DNA from: Jannaschia maritima
GTDB taxonomy: Bacteria; Pseudomonadota; Alphaproteobacteria; Rhodobacterales; Rhodobacteraceae
NCBI RefSeq assembly: GCF_030973515.1
Contig: NZ_JARGZA010000008.1
Coordinates: 1 to 64,000 of the forward strand
Direction: 5' to 3'
DNA length: 64,000 nucleotides
The position numbers and the translations under genes are program-made. Shown piece by piece: positions 35,258-43,384 of the stretch (its first letter is position 1; the number at the start of each line of letters is the position of its first letter). Under the pieces are notes generated by a model, which saw only the letters and a program-made list of their open reading frames with translations, ran no database searches and was not told the origin of the DNA.

Positions 35258-36201
35258 CGGGACCTCCGGGGTTGGGGAACGTTGGACAGAAAGGCGTCGG
35301 CCTGCGCCCGGTCGGGCAGCGCGGGGATGACCCCGAGCGCGGTGCAGGCATGGCCGCCGCAGGCCACCCCCATGCGCACCGCGTCCATCAGCGGCCGGCC
35401 CTCGGCCAGGGCGGTGGCGAAGCCCGCGTTGAACGCGTCGCCCGCCCCGGTCGTGTCGACGGGGGACAGGGGCAGCGCCTCGACGGTGGTCTCGCCCTCC
35501 TCCGTCAGCACGAGCGCGCCGCGCCCGCCCAACGTGACCACGACGTTCGACACGCCCCGCGCCCGCAACTCGCGGGCCAGCTCGCGGGACGAGCGCGGAT
35601 CGTCGGGGCGCAGCCCGAGCAGGATCCGAAGCTCCGATTCGTTGGGCGTCATGTAGTCGACATTCGGAAGGACGTCCGCCGGGACGGGCGCGGCGGGGGC
35701 CGGGTTCAGGATGGTGCGCGCGCCGTGCCGCCGCCCCAACGCCATGGCGCGCGCCGCGGCGGCCATCGGGATCTCCAGCACGGTGGCGACGACGTCGCTC
35801 CGCGCGATCCGGTCCTCGGCGGCGTCCACGCGGGCGGCGTCCATCGCCTCGTTCGCGCCCATGTCGAGCAGGATGAAGTTGTCCCCCGCCTCGTTCAGGA
35901 TGATGAACCCCGCCCCCGTGGCCCGGGCGTCGTCCACCCGGACATGCGTCGCGTCGACCCCGTCCGCCCGCCACAGGGCATGACCGACCTCGGCCAGCTG
36001 ATCGCGCCCGACGACCGCGACCAGGGCCGCGTCCGCGCCCAGGCGCGCGGCGGCGACCGCCTGGTTCGACCCCTTGCCGCCCGGACCCATGTCGAACTCG
36101 CGCCCGAACATGGTTTCGCCGAAGACGGGCAGCTTGGGCGCCCGCATCGTCAGCCCGACGGCGAAGCTGCCGACCACGGTGATGACCGGTCCGCCCGTCA
36201 T
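35254..36201 (-). CDS. rbsK: Ribokinase-family sugar kinase
   Basis: The 315-residue PfkB-family kinase is of normal length. It has the N-terminal GPGGKGSNQAVAAARLG substrate and lid motif, ILNPAPAAPVP, TPNESEL, VTLGGRGALV, and the C-terminal anion hole and catalytic base DTTGAGDAFNAGF. It phosphorylates an imported sugar, probably ribose, at O5. The start overlaps the ABC ATPase stop as ATGA. The context (RbsA-, RbsB-, RbsC- and RbsD-like genes) fits ribose or a ribose-related sugar, but other pentoses are possible. Confidence 0.88.
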   Translation of the reverse strand: MTGGPVITVVGSFAVGLTMRAPKLPVFGETMFGREFDMGPGGKGSNQAVAAARLGADAALVAVVGRDQLAEVGHALWRADGVDATHVRVDDARATGAGFIILNEAGDNFILLDMGANEAMDAARVDAAEDRIARSDVVATVLEIPMAAAARAMALGRRHGARTILNPAPAAPVPADVLPNVDYMTPNESELRILLGLRPDDPRSSRELARELRARGVSNVVVTLGGRGALVLTEEGETTVEALPLSPVDTTGAGDAFNAGFATALAEGRPLMDAVRMGVACGGHACTALGVIPALPDRAQADAFLSNVPQPRRSR

Positions 36202-37706
36202 GGCACGGCCCTCTGCATGATCGCCTCCTCGGTGATGGCGGCGCCCGTCAGCTCGTCGGACAGCCGCCCGGCGCGCACGACCACGACCCGCGACGCCTGC
36301 AGCACCAGCTCCGTCATCTCCGACGTGATCATCACGATGCCCACGCCCTCGGCGGCCACGTCCCGCAGGATGGCATAGATCTCCGCCTTCGCGCCCACGT
36401 CCACGCCGCGCGTCGGCTCGTGCAGGATCAGGACGCGGGGGTCGCTGACCAGCCCGCGGCTCAGGATGATCTTCTGCTGGTTGCCCCCCGACAGCGTGGC
36501 GATGCGCTGGCCCAGGCTGCTGATGCGCGCGTCCAGCCGCGCCACCTGCGCGCGTGCCGTGCGCTCCACCGCGCGGCGGCGCAGGATGCCCGCCCAGGAC
36601 ACCGCCCCGAGGGTGGAGGCGACGACGTTGTGGGCCACCGACATGGTCGACAGCATGCCCCCGTTGCGCCGGTCCGCGGGGATGTACGCCAGCCCCGCGC
36701 GCAGGGCGGCCCCCGACGACGCGCCGACCTCGCGCCCGTCCACGCGGACGGATCCGCTGCGCGGTCGCAGTCCGAACAGGGCATCGCCCAGGCTGTCCTT
36801 GCCCGAATCCGGCAGCCCGCCCACCCCCAGGATCTCGCCCGCCCGCAGCGTGAAGGACACGTCCGCGACGTCGGGCGCGCAGGCCAGACCCGCGACCTCC
36901 AGCACCGCGGGGGCGTCGGCGCTGGCCTCCGCGGCGGGGCTCAGGGCGAAGGGCGTCGCGCCCACCAGGTCGCGACCCACCATCGCGCGGATCAACCGGT
37001 CCTCGTCGGCGTCGGCGGCATTCATCGTCTCGACGTGGCGGCCGTCGCGCAGGACGCTGATCCGGTCGGCCAGACCCAGGACCTCGTCCAGGTAATGCGA
37101 CACGTAGAGGACGCAGACCCCCTCGCCGCGCAGCTGGCGCACGACGCGGAACAGCTCCTCCGACTCGCGGGGGGACAGGGCGCTGTTGGGCTCGTCCAGC
37201 ACCAGCACGCGGACGTCGCGCCCGATGGCGCGCGCGATCTCGACCATCTGCATCTCGGCCACCGACAGGCGGGACACGGGCGTGTCGGGGTCGACATGAC
37301 CCATGCCCAGCCGCGCCAGCGCGCGCCGCGTCATGTCGCGCATCGCGGCGCGTGGCATGGGCCGCACCGCGCCGCGCGCCGCGACGGTGGGCATGGTGAC
37401 GTTCTCGGCCACCGTCAGGTTCCGGCACAGCGCCAGCTCCTGGTACACGACGCCGATGCCGCGGGACTGCGCGTCCAGCGGACCGGCCAGACGCACCGGC
37501 GCGCCGCCCAGGTAAACCGCGCCCGCATCGGGCGACAGGTCGCCGCCCAGCACGTGCATCAGCGTGGACTTGCCCGCGCCGTTCTCGCCGATCACGGCGT
37601 GGACCTCGCCCGGCCGGAAGGCCAAGCTGACGTCGTCCAGTGCCAGGACGCCCGGGAACCGCTTGGTCAGCCCCCGGACCTCCAGGATGGCATCGCCGTC
37701 CGTCAC
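36198..37706 (-). CDS. Ribose-type sugar ABC transporter ATPase (RbsA-like, two NBDs)
   Basis: The 502-residue protein contains two nucleotide-binding domains. NBD1 (about 5-240) has Walker A GENGAGKST, the degenerate signature LSVAEMQMVEIARA and Walker B VLVLDEPNSAL. NBD2 (about 260-490) has a non-canonical Walker A (GLPDSGKDSL), the signature LSGGNQQK and LILHEPTRGVDVG. This asymmetry is normal for RbsA/MglA proteins. The start is GTG at 37706, overlapping the binding-protein stop as GTGA; longer in-frame starts would run through that gene. It energises uptake with the permease and binding protein encoded upstream. Confidence 0.9.
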   Translation of the reverse strand: MTDGDAILEVRGLTKRFPGVLALDDVSLAFRPGEVHAVIGENGAGKSTLMHVLGGDLSPDAGAVYLGGAPVRLAGPLDAQSRGIGVVYQELALCRNLTVAENVTMPTVAARGAVRPMPRAAMRDMTRRALARLGMGHVDPDTPVSRLSVAEMQMVEIARAIGRDVRVLVLDEPNSALSPRESEELFRVVRQLRGEGVCVLYVSHYLDEVLGLADRISVLRDGRHVETMNAADADEDRLIRAMVGRDLVGATPFALSPAAEASADAPAVLEVAGLACAPDVADVSFTLRAGEILGVGGLPDSGKDSLGDALFGLRPRSGSVRVDGREVGASSGAALRAGLAYIPADRRNGGMLSTMSVAHNVVASTLGAVSWAGILRRRAVERTARAQVARLDARISSLGQRIATLSGGNQQKIILSRGLVSDPRVLILHEPTRGVDVGAKAEIYAILRDVAAEGVGIVMITSEMTELVLQASRVVVVRAGRLSDELTGAAITEEAIMQRAVP

Positions 37707-38656
37707 TGGACTTCGGCGATGTTGTCCTGCGTATAGATGCCGACGCCCGTATCGACGTCCTCGATCGTTTCGCCGGCCAGGAACCGCCGGATCAGGTCCA
37801 CCGCCTCGTAGCCCTGACGCTCCGGCGCCTGGTCGATCGTCGCGTCGATCACGCCGTCGGCCACCAGCGCCACGGTCCCGTCCAGCAGGTCGAAGCCCAC
37901 GACGTCGATGCGGTCCACCGCGCCGTTGCGCTCGACCCATTCGCCCGCCGCGGGGGTGGAGCAGCATTCGAGCGACAGGATCCCGTCCACGTTCGGGTTG
38001 GCCAGCATCGCGTTCTCGATGGAGGCATAGATCTCCTGCGGATCGGTGCCGGTGTTGATCGTGGCGATGACCTCGACCCCGGCCTCCTCCAGTGCCTCTC
38101 GCGCGCCCGTCTCGCGGTCGATCGACCACTGCGCGGCGGCGTCCAGCGTGGTGATGACCACCCGCCCCTCGCCGCCCAGCACGTCTGCCATCAGCTTGCC
38201 TGCCTCGCGGCCCGACTGAACCAAGTCCTGTCCCGCGAAGGCCAGCCGCCCCGAATCCGGGTTGTCGGTGTTGTAGGTCACGACGGGGATGCCGGCCTCC
38301 ATCAGACGGTCGATCAGGGGCGCCACGGCGTCCGTCGACACCGACGAGATCGCGAGCCCGTCGATCTGGTCCATCAGGGTCTCGATCTCCGAGATCTGGC
38401 CGTCGGCGTCGGCGCCCACGGGGCCGATGAAGCGGGCGGTGACGCCGTCCTCCGCATCGGCGCGCTCGACGCCCGCGCGCACTGACGGCGCGAACTCGTT
38501 GCTGACGTCATGATAGCTGACGAAGACGTTCAGCTCCTCGCCCGCCTCGACCTTCTGGGCGATCCGGTCGGACAGGGCGAAGTCGGACACGTTGGCCTGG
38601 GCCAGGGCGGCCGCGGGCGCGCAGGCGATCAGGCCGATCGCGAACAGGGTTCTCAT
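37703..38656 (-). CDS. Periplasmic sugar-binding protein (ribose/peripla_BP_4 type)
   Basis: The 317-residue protein has a signal peptide (MRTLFAIGLIACAPAAALAQ). The type-I periplasmic fold is visible in the ligand-contact segments VSYHDVSNEF, ISSVSTDAVAPLIDRLMEAGIPVV and YNTDNPDSGRLAFAGQD, followed by GFDLLDGT and TIDQAPERQGYEAVDL. The Asp/Asn/Arg-rich ligand loops agree with a monosaccharide ligand. A good ribosome binding site (GGGAGGAAA) precedes the ATG. It sits between the permease gene (50-bp gap) and the ATPase gene. Confidence 0.9.
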   Translation of the reverse strand: MRTLFAIGLIACAPAAALAQANVSDFALSDRIAQKVEAGEELNVFVSYHDVSNEFAPSVRAGVERADAEDGVTARFIGPVGADADGQISEIETLMDQIDGLAISSVSTDAVAPLIDRLMEAGIPVVTYNTDNPDSGRLAFAGQDLVQSGREAGKLMADVLGGEGRVVITTLDAAAQWSIDRETGAREALEEAGVEVIATINTGTDPQEIYASIENAMLANPNVDGILSLECCSTPAAGEWVERNGAVDRIDVVGFDLLDGTVALVADGVIDATIDQAPERQGYEAVDLIRRFLAGETIEDVDTGVGIYTQDNIAEVQ

Positions 38657-38706
38657 GGTCTTTCCTCCCTTTGGTGGGGCCACCATTCGACGGCGGGCCC
38701 CTTCGT

Positions 38707-39726
38707 TCAACCGCCTCGGCGACGGCTCCACTTGTCGATGGCCACGGCCACGATGATCACCAACCCGATCATCAATTCCTGGACGAAAGGCGACACGCCC
38801 ATCAGGACCAGTCCGTTGCGCATCACGCCGATGATCAGCACGCCCAGGATCGTGCCCAGGATCGTGCCCTCCCCACCGGCCAGCGACGCGCCGCCGATGA
38901 TCGTCGCGGCGATCACGTCCAGCTCCAGCCCCAGGCCGGTGCGGCCCGCCTGACCGGAAGGCAGGAACGCCATCGCCAGAATGCCCGCCAGGGCGGCCAA
39001 CGTCCCCATGACGGTGAACGCCCAGATCTTCACGGCTTCGATGCGGATCCCGCTGATGCGCGCGGCCTTCGCGCTGCCGCCCACGGCGAACACGCGGAAC
39101 CCGAAGGTCGTGCCCGCCAGCACCGCCCAGGCCACGGCGGCCACGGCGGCGAAGAACACCAGCTGCATGGGGATCACGTCGAACAGGCGCCCCTGCCCCA
39201 TGAACTCGAACGCCGCCAGCGTGTCGGGGTCTGCGCCGAGGCGCTCGTTCACCGTGACGGGACGGCCGTCGGTCAGGATCAGCGCGGCGCCGCGCACGAT
39301 CGACAGCATGCCAAGCGTCGCGATCAGGCTGGGCAGGCGGCCATAGGTCGACAGCAGCCCGTTGATCGCCCCGATCACCGCACCGCACAGCAGCCCCGCC
39401 GCCAGCGCGGGCAGCAGGGCCCAGCCGCCCACGATCAGCATGCCGGTGGCCAGCCCCGCGAACGCATAGATCGAGCCGATGGACAGATCGACCTCGCCCG
39501 AGATCAGAACGAAGGTCATGCCGACCGCCATGATGCCCAGAAGCGACACCTGGCGCCCGACGTTCAGCAGGTTCGTCTGCGTGAGGAAGCTTTCGGTCGC
39601 CAGCGACAGCACCACGCAGAGCGCGATGAGCGCCAGGGCGACCCCCGTCTCGCGCAGGCCGAACAGGCGGGACAGGGCGCCGCGCCGGGTCCGGCCCGGC
39701 GCGGACTGGACGTCCGCTGCGCTCAT
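38707..39726 (-). CDS. Ribose-type sugar ABC transporter permease (RbsC-like)
   Basis: The 339-residue membrane protein has about nine to ten hydrophobic segments. The BPD_transp_2 signature includes GMTFVLISGEVDLSIGSI (cited from ISGEVDLSIGS), LPSLIATLGMLSIVRG, GGSAKAARISGIRIEAVK (the coupling loop with the ATPase) and the later GGASLAGGEGTILG. It overlaps the PhyH dioxygenase gene by ATGA, so the dioxygenase and permease are translated together. This links the oxygenase to the imported substrate. Confidence 0.9.
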   Translation of the reverse strand: MSAADVQSAPGRTRRGALSRLFGLRETGVALALIALCVVLSLATESFLTQTNLLNVGRQVSLLGIMAVGMTFVLISGEVDLSIGSIYAFAGLATGMLIVGGWALLPALAAGLLCGAVIGAINGLLSTYGRLPSLIATLGMLSIVRGAALILTDGRPVTVNERLGADPDTLAAFEFMGQGRLFDVIPMQLVFFAAVAAVAWAVLAGTTFGFRVFAVGGSAKAARISGIRIEAVKIWAFTVMGTLAALAGILAMAFLPSGQAGRTGLGLELDVIAATIIGGASLAGGEGTILGTILGVLIIGVMRNGLVLMGVSPFVQELMIGLVIIVAVAIDKWSRRRGG

Positions 39727-40502
39727 GCGGCGTCCTTGAAGCTGCCGGCGGCCACCGTCTTCAGTTCCTCGTAGTTGCCATAGTCGCGCACCCGCTTGAA
39801 GGGCGCGTTCTCGACCGCGTTGTACGAGCAGATGTAGCCCCAGCGATGCTGATCGGACCGGTTCGCGTCCGACCGGTGCAGCAGGTTGCCGTGGAAGACC
39901 AGCGCGTCGCCGGGCTCCATCTCGACATAGACGTGCTCGAACCGTTCCAGCGCGGCGTCCAGATGCTCCTGGCTCACGTTGGTCTGCCCGTCCTCGCGGA
40001 TGTGGTCCAGGCGGCCCAGGGCGTGCGTGCCCTTCAGGACCTGCAGGCAGCCGTTCTCCCGCGTGGCGCGGTCGAGGCTGACGTAGATGCTGTTCATCTG
40101 CGGCGCCAGGCAGCCATAGTTGTACCAGTACCCGAAGTCCTGGTGCCATTCCCAGGCCCCGCCCTCGCGCGGCTGCTTCATGGTCATCTTGTGGCTGTAC
40201 AGGTAGATCGGCGCGCCGATCGTCGACTCCGCCAGGCCCACCATGCGCTCGTCGCGCGCCAGCAGGCCGTACTTGTCGTCGCCCGCGGTGGTCCACATCT
40301 TCAGGAGCGTCGCATTGCCCTGCTTGTCGCCCTTGGACATGATCCCGCCCGCCGCGGCCTCCGCTTCCAGCTGGGCCCGGGCGTGGCCGCGGAAGTCCTC
40401 CACCTCGTCGGGGGACAGCAGGCCCTTGCGGATGAAGTAGCCGTCCCGGGCATAGGCCGCCGCTTCGTCGGCGGTCGGTCGGATGTCGGTGTCGTTCGCC
40501 AT
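39723..40502 (-). CDS. Phytanoyl-CoA dioxygenase (PhyH) family Fe(II)/2-oxoglutarate oxygenase
   Basis: The 259-residue protein has a jelly-roll 2-oxoglutarate oxygenase fold. The iron-binding facial triad is visible as H-x-D in EWHQDFGYWYNYG and the distal His in HGNLLHRSDANRS, where the Arg/Ser region would bind 2-oxoglutarate. Other family segments are RDGYFIRKGLLSPDEV and NGCLQVLKGTHALG. It is the first gene of the ribose-type operon, facing the AraC regulator. Relatives hydroxylate a wide range of small molecules, including phosphonates and ethers. The role here is inferred to be oxidation of the imported substrate before the kinase step. Confidence 0.87.
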   Translation of the reverse strand: MANDTDIRPTADEAAAYARDGYFIRKGLLSPDEVEDFRGHARAQLEAEAAAGGIMSKGDKQGNATLLKMWTTAGDDKYGLLARDERMVGLAESTIGAPIYLYSHKMTMKQPREGGAWEWHQDFGYWYNYGCLAPQMNSIYVSLDRATRENGCLQVLKGTHALGRLDHIREDGQTNVSQEHLDAALERFEHVYVEMEPGDALVFHGNLLHRSDANRSDQHRWGYICSYNAVENAPFKRVRDYGNYEELKTVAAGSFKDAA

Positions 40503-40626
40503 GCTCTCGTCTCCCCTGAGGCGGCCCCGGCCCCGTGGCCCGGCGGCGTTGCGTTCGGTGCAATCTGGCCTCCGGGCGCCCATCCGTCGATTGACGTTCC
40601 AGCCGTCCGTTTTGTACGCAACGCGC
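40503..40626. promoter_or_regulatory. Divergent promoter region, PhyH operon and AraC regulator
   Basis: The 124-bp gap holds an 8-bp inverted repeat, GCGTTGCG at 40546-40553 and CGCAACGC at 40617-40624, a candidate regulator site. For the plus strand, TTGACG (40591-40596) and TGTACG (about 40613-40618) are spaced 16 bp. That -10 would place the transcript start at or next to the AraC ATG (40627), so the AraC mRNA may be leaderless. GGGGAGA serves as ribosome binding site for the PhyH gene. Confidence 0.45.
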
Positions 40627-41466
40627 ATGGCCGACCCCGTCCATCGCATCGACCTGACCCACATCCCGGCCGCGGGGTGGACCCGAACGGGCATGACCGT
40701 CACGCGGGCCGGACGGTTGACGGCGGGGCCGGGCGATGCGGTCCGGCGGCCGGCGTATCCCGGCCAGGACCTCCTGCTATGCCTGTCGGGACGCGGCACG
40801 ATCGACAGCGGCGGGCGGGCGCAGCGGGTGGCCCAGGGCGATCTGGCCTGGATCGCCAACGACGGGCCCCACGGTCACAGGGCCGACGAGGCCGATCCCT
40901 GGACGCTGGCTTGGTGCCGGATCGACGGGCCGGAACTGGGTGCGATGCGGTCCGCGCTCCACCCCGGGGCGCAGACGGTGACGCGCCTGGCCCGGCCCGC
41001 GGGCGCGCTGGCCTGGTTCGAACGCCTGTTCGCCCTGCTGCGCGCCCCCTCCCCCGGCGTGGGGACGGATCTGCGGCTGAACCGGATGGTGGCCGAACTG
41101 CTGGACCACCTGCCGCAGGGCTGGGGGGACGATTGCGGGCGCGGGATGCCGAAGGTGCTGGACCCCCTGCTGCGGGCGATGCGCGCCCGTCCCGAACTGG
41201 CGTGGTCCGCCGGGGAGATGACCGCCGTCACCGGCCTGTCCGAAGCACAGTTGCGCCGCCTGTTCGCACGTCACCTGTCCCTGGCCCCGCGGGCCTGGCT
41301 GCGGCGCGAGCGGATCACCCTCGCGCAGCGGCTGATCGCTGAAGGGAACACGCCCCTGAAGACCGTGGCGCTGCGCTGCGGGTTCTGCGACGTCTATCAC
41401 TTCTCGCGCGCCTTCCGGCAGGAAACGGGCCTCGCCCCGGGGGCATGGCGCGCGGGACGGGTCTGA
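40627..41466 (+). CDS. AraC-family transcriptional regulator
   Basis: The 279-residue protein has an N-terminal cupin-like sensor (about 10-140; GQDLLLCLSGRGTIDSGGRA) and two C-terminal helix-turn-helix motifs. These are GEMTAVTGLSEAQLRRLFARHLSLAPRAWL (cited as LSEAQLRRLFARHLS) and LKTVALRCGFCDVYHFSRAFRQETG (cited as HFSRAFRQETGLAPGAWR, the AraC signature). The ATG at 40627 was taken as start because the cupin homology begins just after it. It diverges from the PhyH/ribose-type operon and is its likely activator or repressor. The inducer is probably the transported sugar or a derivative. Confidence 0.88.
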   Translation: MADPVHRIDLTHIPAAGWTRTGMTVTRAGRLTAGPGDAVRRPAYPGQDLLLCLSGRGTIDSGGRAQRVAQGDLAWIANDGPHGHRADEADPWTLAWCRIDGPELGAMRSALHPGAQTVTRLARPAGALAWFERLFALLRAPSPGVGTDLRLNRMVAELLDHLPQGWGDDCGRGMPKVLDPLLRAMRARPELAWSAGEMTAVTGLSEAQLRRLFARHLSLAPRAWLRRERITLAQRLIAEGNTPLKTVALRCGFCDVYHFSRAFRQETGLAPGAWRAGRV

Positions 41467-41494
41467 CGGCGATCCGCCCGCGAACGACCCTGCG

Positions 41495-42295
41495 TCACTC
41501 CGCCATCGAGCGTTCCACCACGTCGGCGGGATAGCGCAGCGGATCGGGCGTGGCCGATGCCAGCCGCAGATAGCCCAGCACCCGCCCGTCACGCTTGGGA
41601 TCGACCATCAGCATCTCGCCTTCGTAGATGCGGAAGTTCGTCATCGCCTCCACGTTGTCGAAATGAGTGATAACCAGCAGGGGTCCCTCCCCCTCGCCCC
41701 CGTCCCAGTCCATCACGACCTCGCGCAGCGATGCGCCGTCGCCCCCGTTCCGCGTTCCCAGCCGCGTCAGGCGCGGATCCAGGTCCGCGGTCATGCCGTC
41801 GAGCGCGTTCATGTCGAGGTTCAGCATCCCGCGCTCCAGCGCGGCATATGTCTGTTGCGCCGCGCAGCGTTCGGACACGAGGATCCGGCCGGGGCGCAAC
41901 TCGTTGACGACGAGCAACGTGCCCAGCTGCCGCATCGCATCGTCGCCGCGGTTGGACAGCGGCCGTTGTCCCGTGCAGTCCATCGGTCCGGCCTCCGGGT
42001 CGTCGGGGGCGTCCCAGTCGGACGGACCGGCGCGCATCACGAAGACGATGTCGTTGCGGAAGAGCTCATCCAGCATCTGCCACGGCTCGAAGCGGATCGC
42101 TTCCGTGACGGCCATGTCCTGGGGCGTCTCGCTCTCCATGGTCATGGTCATCTCGCCGGTGAAGCCCGACACGGGCGCGATGGCGGCGGACCAGCCGTCG
42201 CCCTTCATCTCGCGCGCCTCCTGCGCGGCCGCGACCGATGCCAGGACGCTCAGCGCGACGGCGGCGGCGGCGGCGGCGATGCGACGGGGGCTCAT
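41495..42295 (-). CDS. Secreted histidine-phosphatase-like protein lacking the catalytic His
   Basis: The 266-residue protein has a signal peptide ending in LASVAAAQ. It is a paralogue of the next gene upstream: they share the LRPGRILVS-x2-C core, DWDGG-x-G-x-GPLLVITHF, FRIYEGEMLMVDP and VLGYLRLASATPD. In histidine phosphatases the phosphorylated His is in RHG. Here the motif reads FVMRAGPSDWD, so that His is Ala. The second conserved His (ITHF) and Arg residues remain. Loss of the phosphate acceptor suggests a non-enzymatic or regulatory role, or decay. The start is fixed by ATGA overlap. Family assignment by motif is moderately sure. Confidence 0.7.
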   Translation of the reverse strand: MSPRRIAAAAAAVALSVLASVAAAQEAREMKGDGWSAAIAPVSGFTGEMTMTMESETPQDMAVTEAIRFEPWQMLDELFRNDIVFVMRAGPSDWDAPDDPEAGPMDCTGQRPLSNRGDDAMRQLGTLLVVNELRPGRILVSERCAAQQTYAALERGMLNLDMNALDGMTADLDPRLTRLGTRNGGDGASLREVVMDWDGGEGEGPLLVITHFDNVEAMTNFRIYEGEMLMVDPKRDGRVLGYLRLASATPDPLRYPADVVERSMAE

Positions 42296-43038
42296 TCGAA
42301 ATGCCCCACGTCGGGCGTGGCGGATGCCAAGCGCAACATGCCCAGCACCCGACTCCCCTCGCGCGGGTCGAGCAGCAGCATCTGACCTTCGAACACCGAA
42401 ACGTCCGTAAGCTCCTGAATGTTCGTGAAGTGCGAGATCACCAGCAGCGGCCCCTGTCCGTTTCCGCCGTCCCAGTCCTCGATGAAGTCGCGCATCGCCG
42501 CCACGTCGGGGGCGCCCTGCAGCGCCAACAACAGGTTCAGGTCGCTCATGGTCTCGACGGCGATCCCGTCCAGCGCGGCGGGGTCGGCGTCCAGCATGCC
42601 CCGACGCATCGCGTCCAGCGTTTCCTGGTTGCGGCACCAGTCGCTGACGACGATCCGTCCAGGCCGCAGGTCGTGGGCCACCATCAAGGCTCCCAGCTCG
42701 TACATCTGCCGCTTGCCCGGTTCGGTCATCACGCGCTGGTTCTCGCAATCGTCCGGCGCCACGTCGGTCGCGTCGCGCATGGACCAGTCCGTCGGGCCGT
42801 GTCGCATCAAGAGGACGACGTCGTCGCGCAACAACGCATCGAGCGTTTCCCACGGGGCGAACGTCAGTTCCTCCGCCACGACCCGGTCGGGGTCGCTCGC
42901 CGACCCAGGCATCACCATGCTCAACCGACCGCCATCGCCGTCGCGCGCGACGGCGCCCGACATGGTCTGCGCGGCTGGGGGCAGCGCCGTCGCCAGCATG
43001 GCCGCCAGCGCGAGGGCGAGGGGTCGGTACGGTCTCAT
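42292..43038 (-). CDS. Secreted histidine-phosphatase-family protein
   Basis: The 248-residue protein has a signal peptide (ALALAAMLATALPPAAQ), so it is periplasmic or secreted. It has the phosphohistidine motif LLMRHGPTDWS and the second His in LLVISHFTNIQELT, as expected for the phosphoglycerate-mutase-like superfamily. A Cys pair (DDCENQR, SDWCRNQ) may form a disulfide. It precedes its paralogue and is coupled to it by ATGA. It lies next to the partition locus without an obvious functional link. The substrate is unknown. Confidence 0.75.
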   Translation of the reverse strand: MRPYRPLALALAAMLATALPPAAQTMSGAVARDGDGGRLSMVMPGSASDPDRVVAEELTFAPWETLDALLRDDVVLLMRHGPTDWSMRDATDVAPDDCENQRVMTEPGKRQMYELGALMVAHDLRPGRIVVSDWCRNQETLDAMRRGMLDADPAALDGIAVETMSDLNLLLALQGAPDVAAMRDFIEDWDGGNGQGPLLVISHFTNIQELTDVSVFEGQMLLLDPREGSRVLGMLRLASATPDVGHFE

Positions 43039-43093
43039 GATGTGGCATCTCCCGGTTCGGTGGCAGGGGCGGGGCGGGGCCCGCATCCGGTAT

Positions 43094-43105
43094 ATGACAT
43101 GTCAT
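43094..43105. repeat. 12-bp palindrome ATGACATGTCAT
   Basis: Perfect palindrome 50 bp from the first parS-like site and about 55 bp upstream of the phosphatase-like start. It could be an operator for that gene or part of the centromere region; function unknown. Confidence 0.4.
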
Positions 43106-43145
43106 GGCGGGATCCCCACCCCCATCGACGCACGGACGTCGTGCG

Positions 43146-43165
43146 GAGTTGACAGCTGTCAACTC
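43146..43165. other. parS: parS-like centromere site 1
   Basis: Perfect 20-bp palindrome GAGTTGACAGCTGTCAACTC. Its core GTTGACAGCTGTCAAC fits the GTTNNNNGCNNNNAAC pattern known for alphaproteobacterial plasmid parS sites. An identical copy lies 60 bp downstream, and parA follows. Confidence 0.82.
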
Positions 43166-43205
43166 GAACGACGTGCCGTCCATCTGCTCGGTCCGGCCTG
43201 CCGCC

Positions 43206-43225
43206 GAGTTGACAGCTGTCAACTC
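43206..43225. other. parS: parS-like centromere site 2
   Basis: Second perfect copy of GAGTTGACAGCTGTCAACTC, exactly 60 bp (about six helical turns) from the first, so both lie on the same DNA face. It is the likely binding site of the ParB encoded at 44613-45533. Confidence 0.82.
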
Positions 43226-43384
43226 GAGCGGGCCGATGGCCAGTTGCGGGTCCGCAACGGGGTCGGGCCGCACACGGACGATACTTGCGCGATGCATCCC
43301 GCCGCGGTCAGATACGCCAACGAGCAGTCAGAACGCCGCGCGCCGTAACAAGCGCCCAGACGGCGCAGCACCGGAGGCCAGGAC

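Larger units (their letters stand above)
43039..43384. other. Partition-site region upstream of parA
   Basis: This 346-bp non-coding region between the divergent phosphatase-like genes and parA holds the two 20-bp palindromes and the 12-bp palindrome listed separately. CCGGAGG lies about ten bases before the parA ATG. No gene is supported here. Confidence 0.6.
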
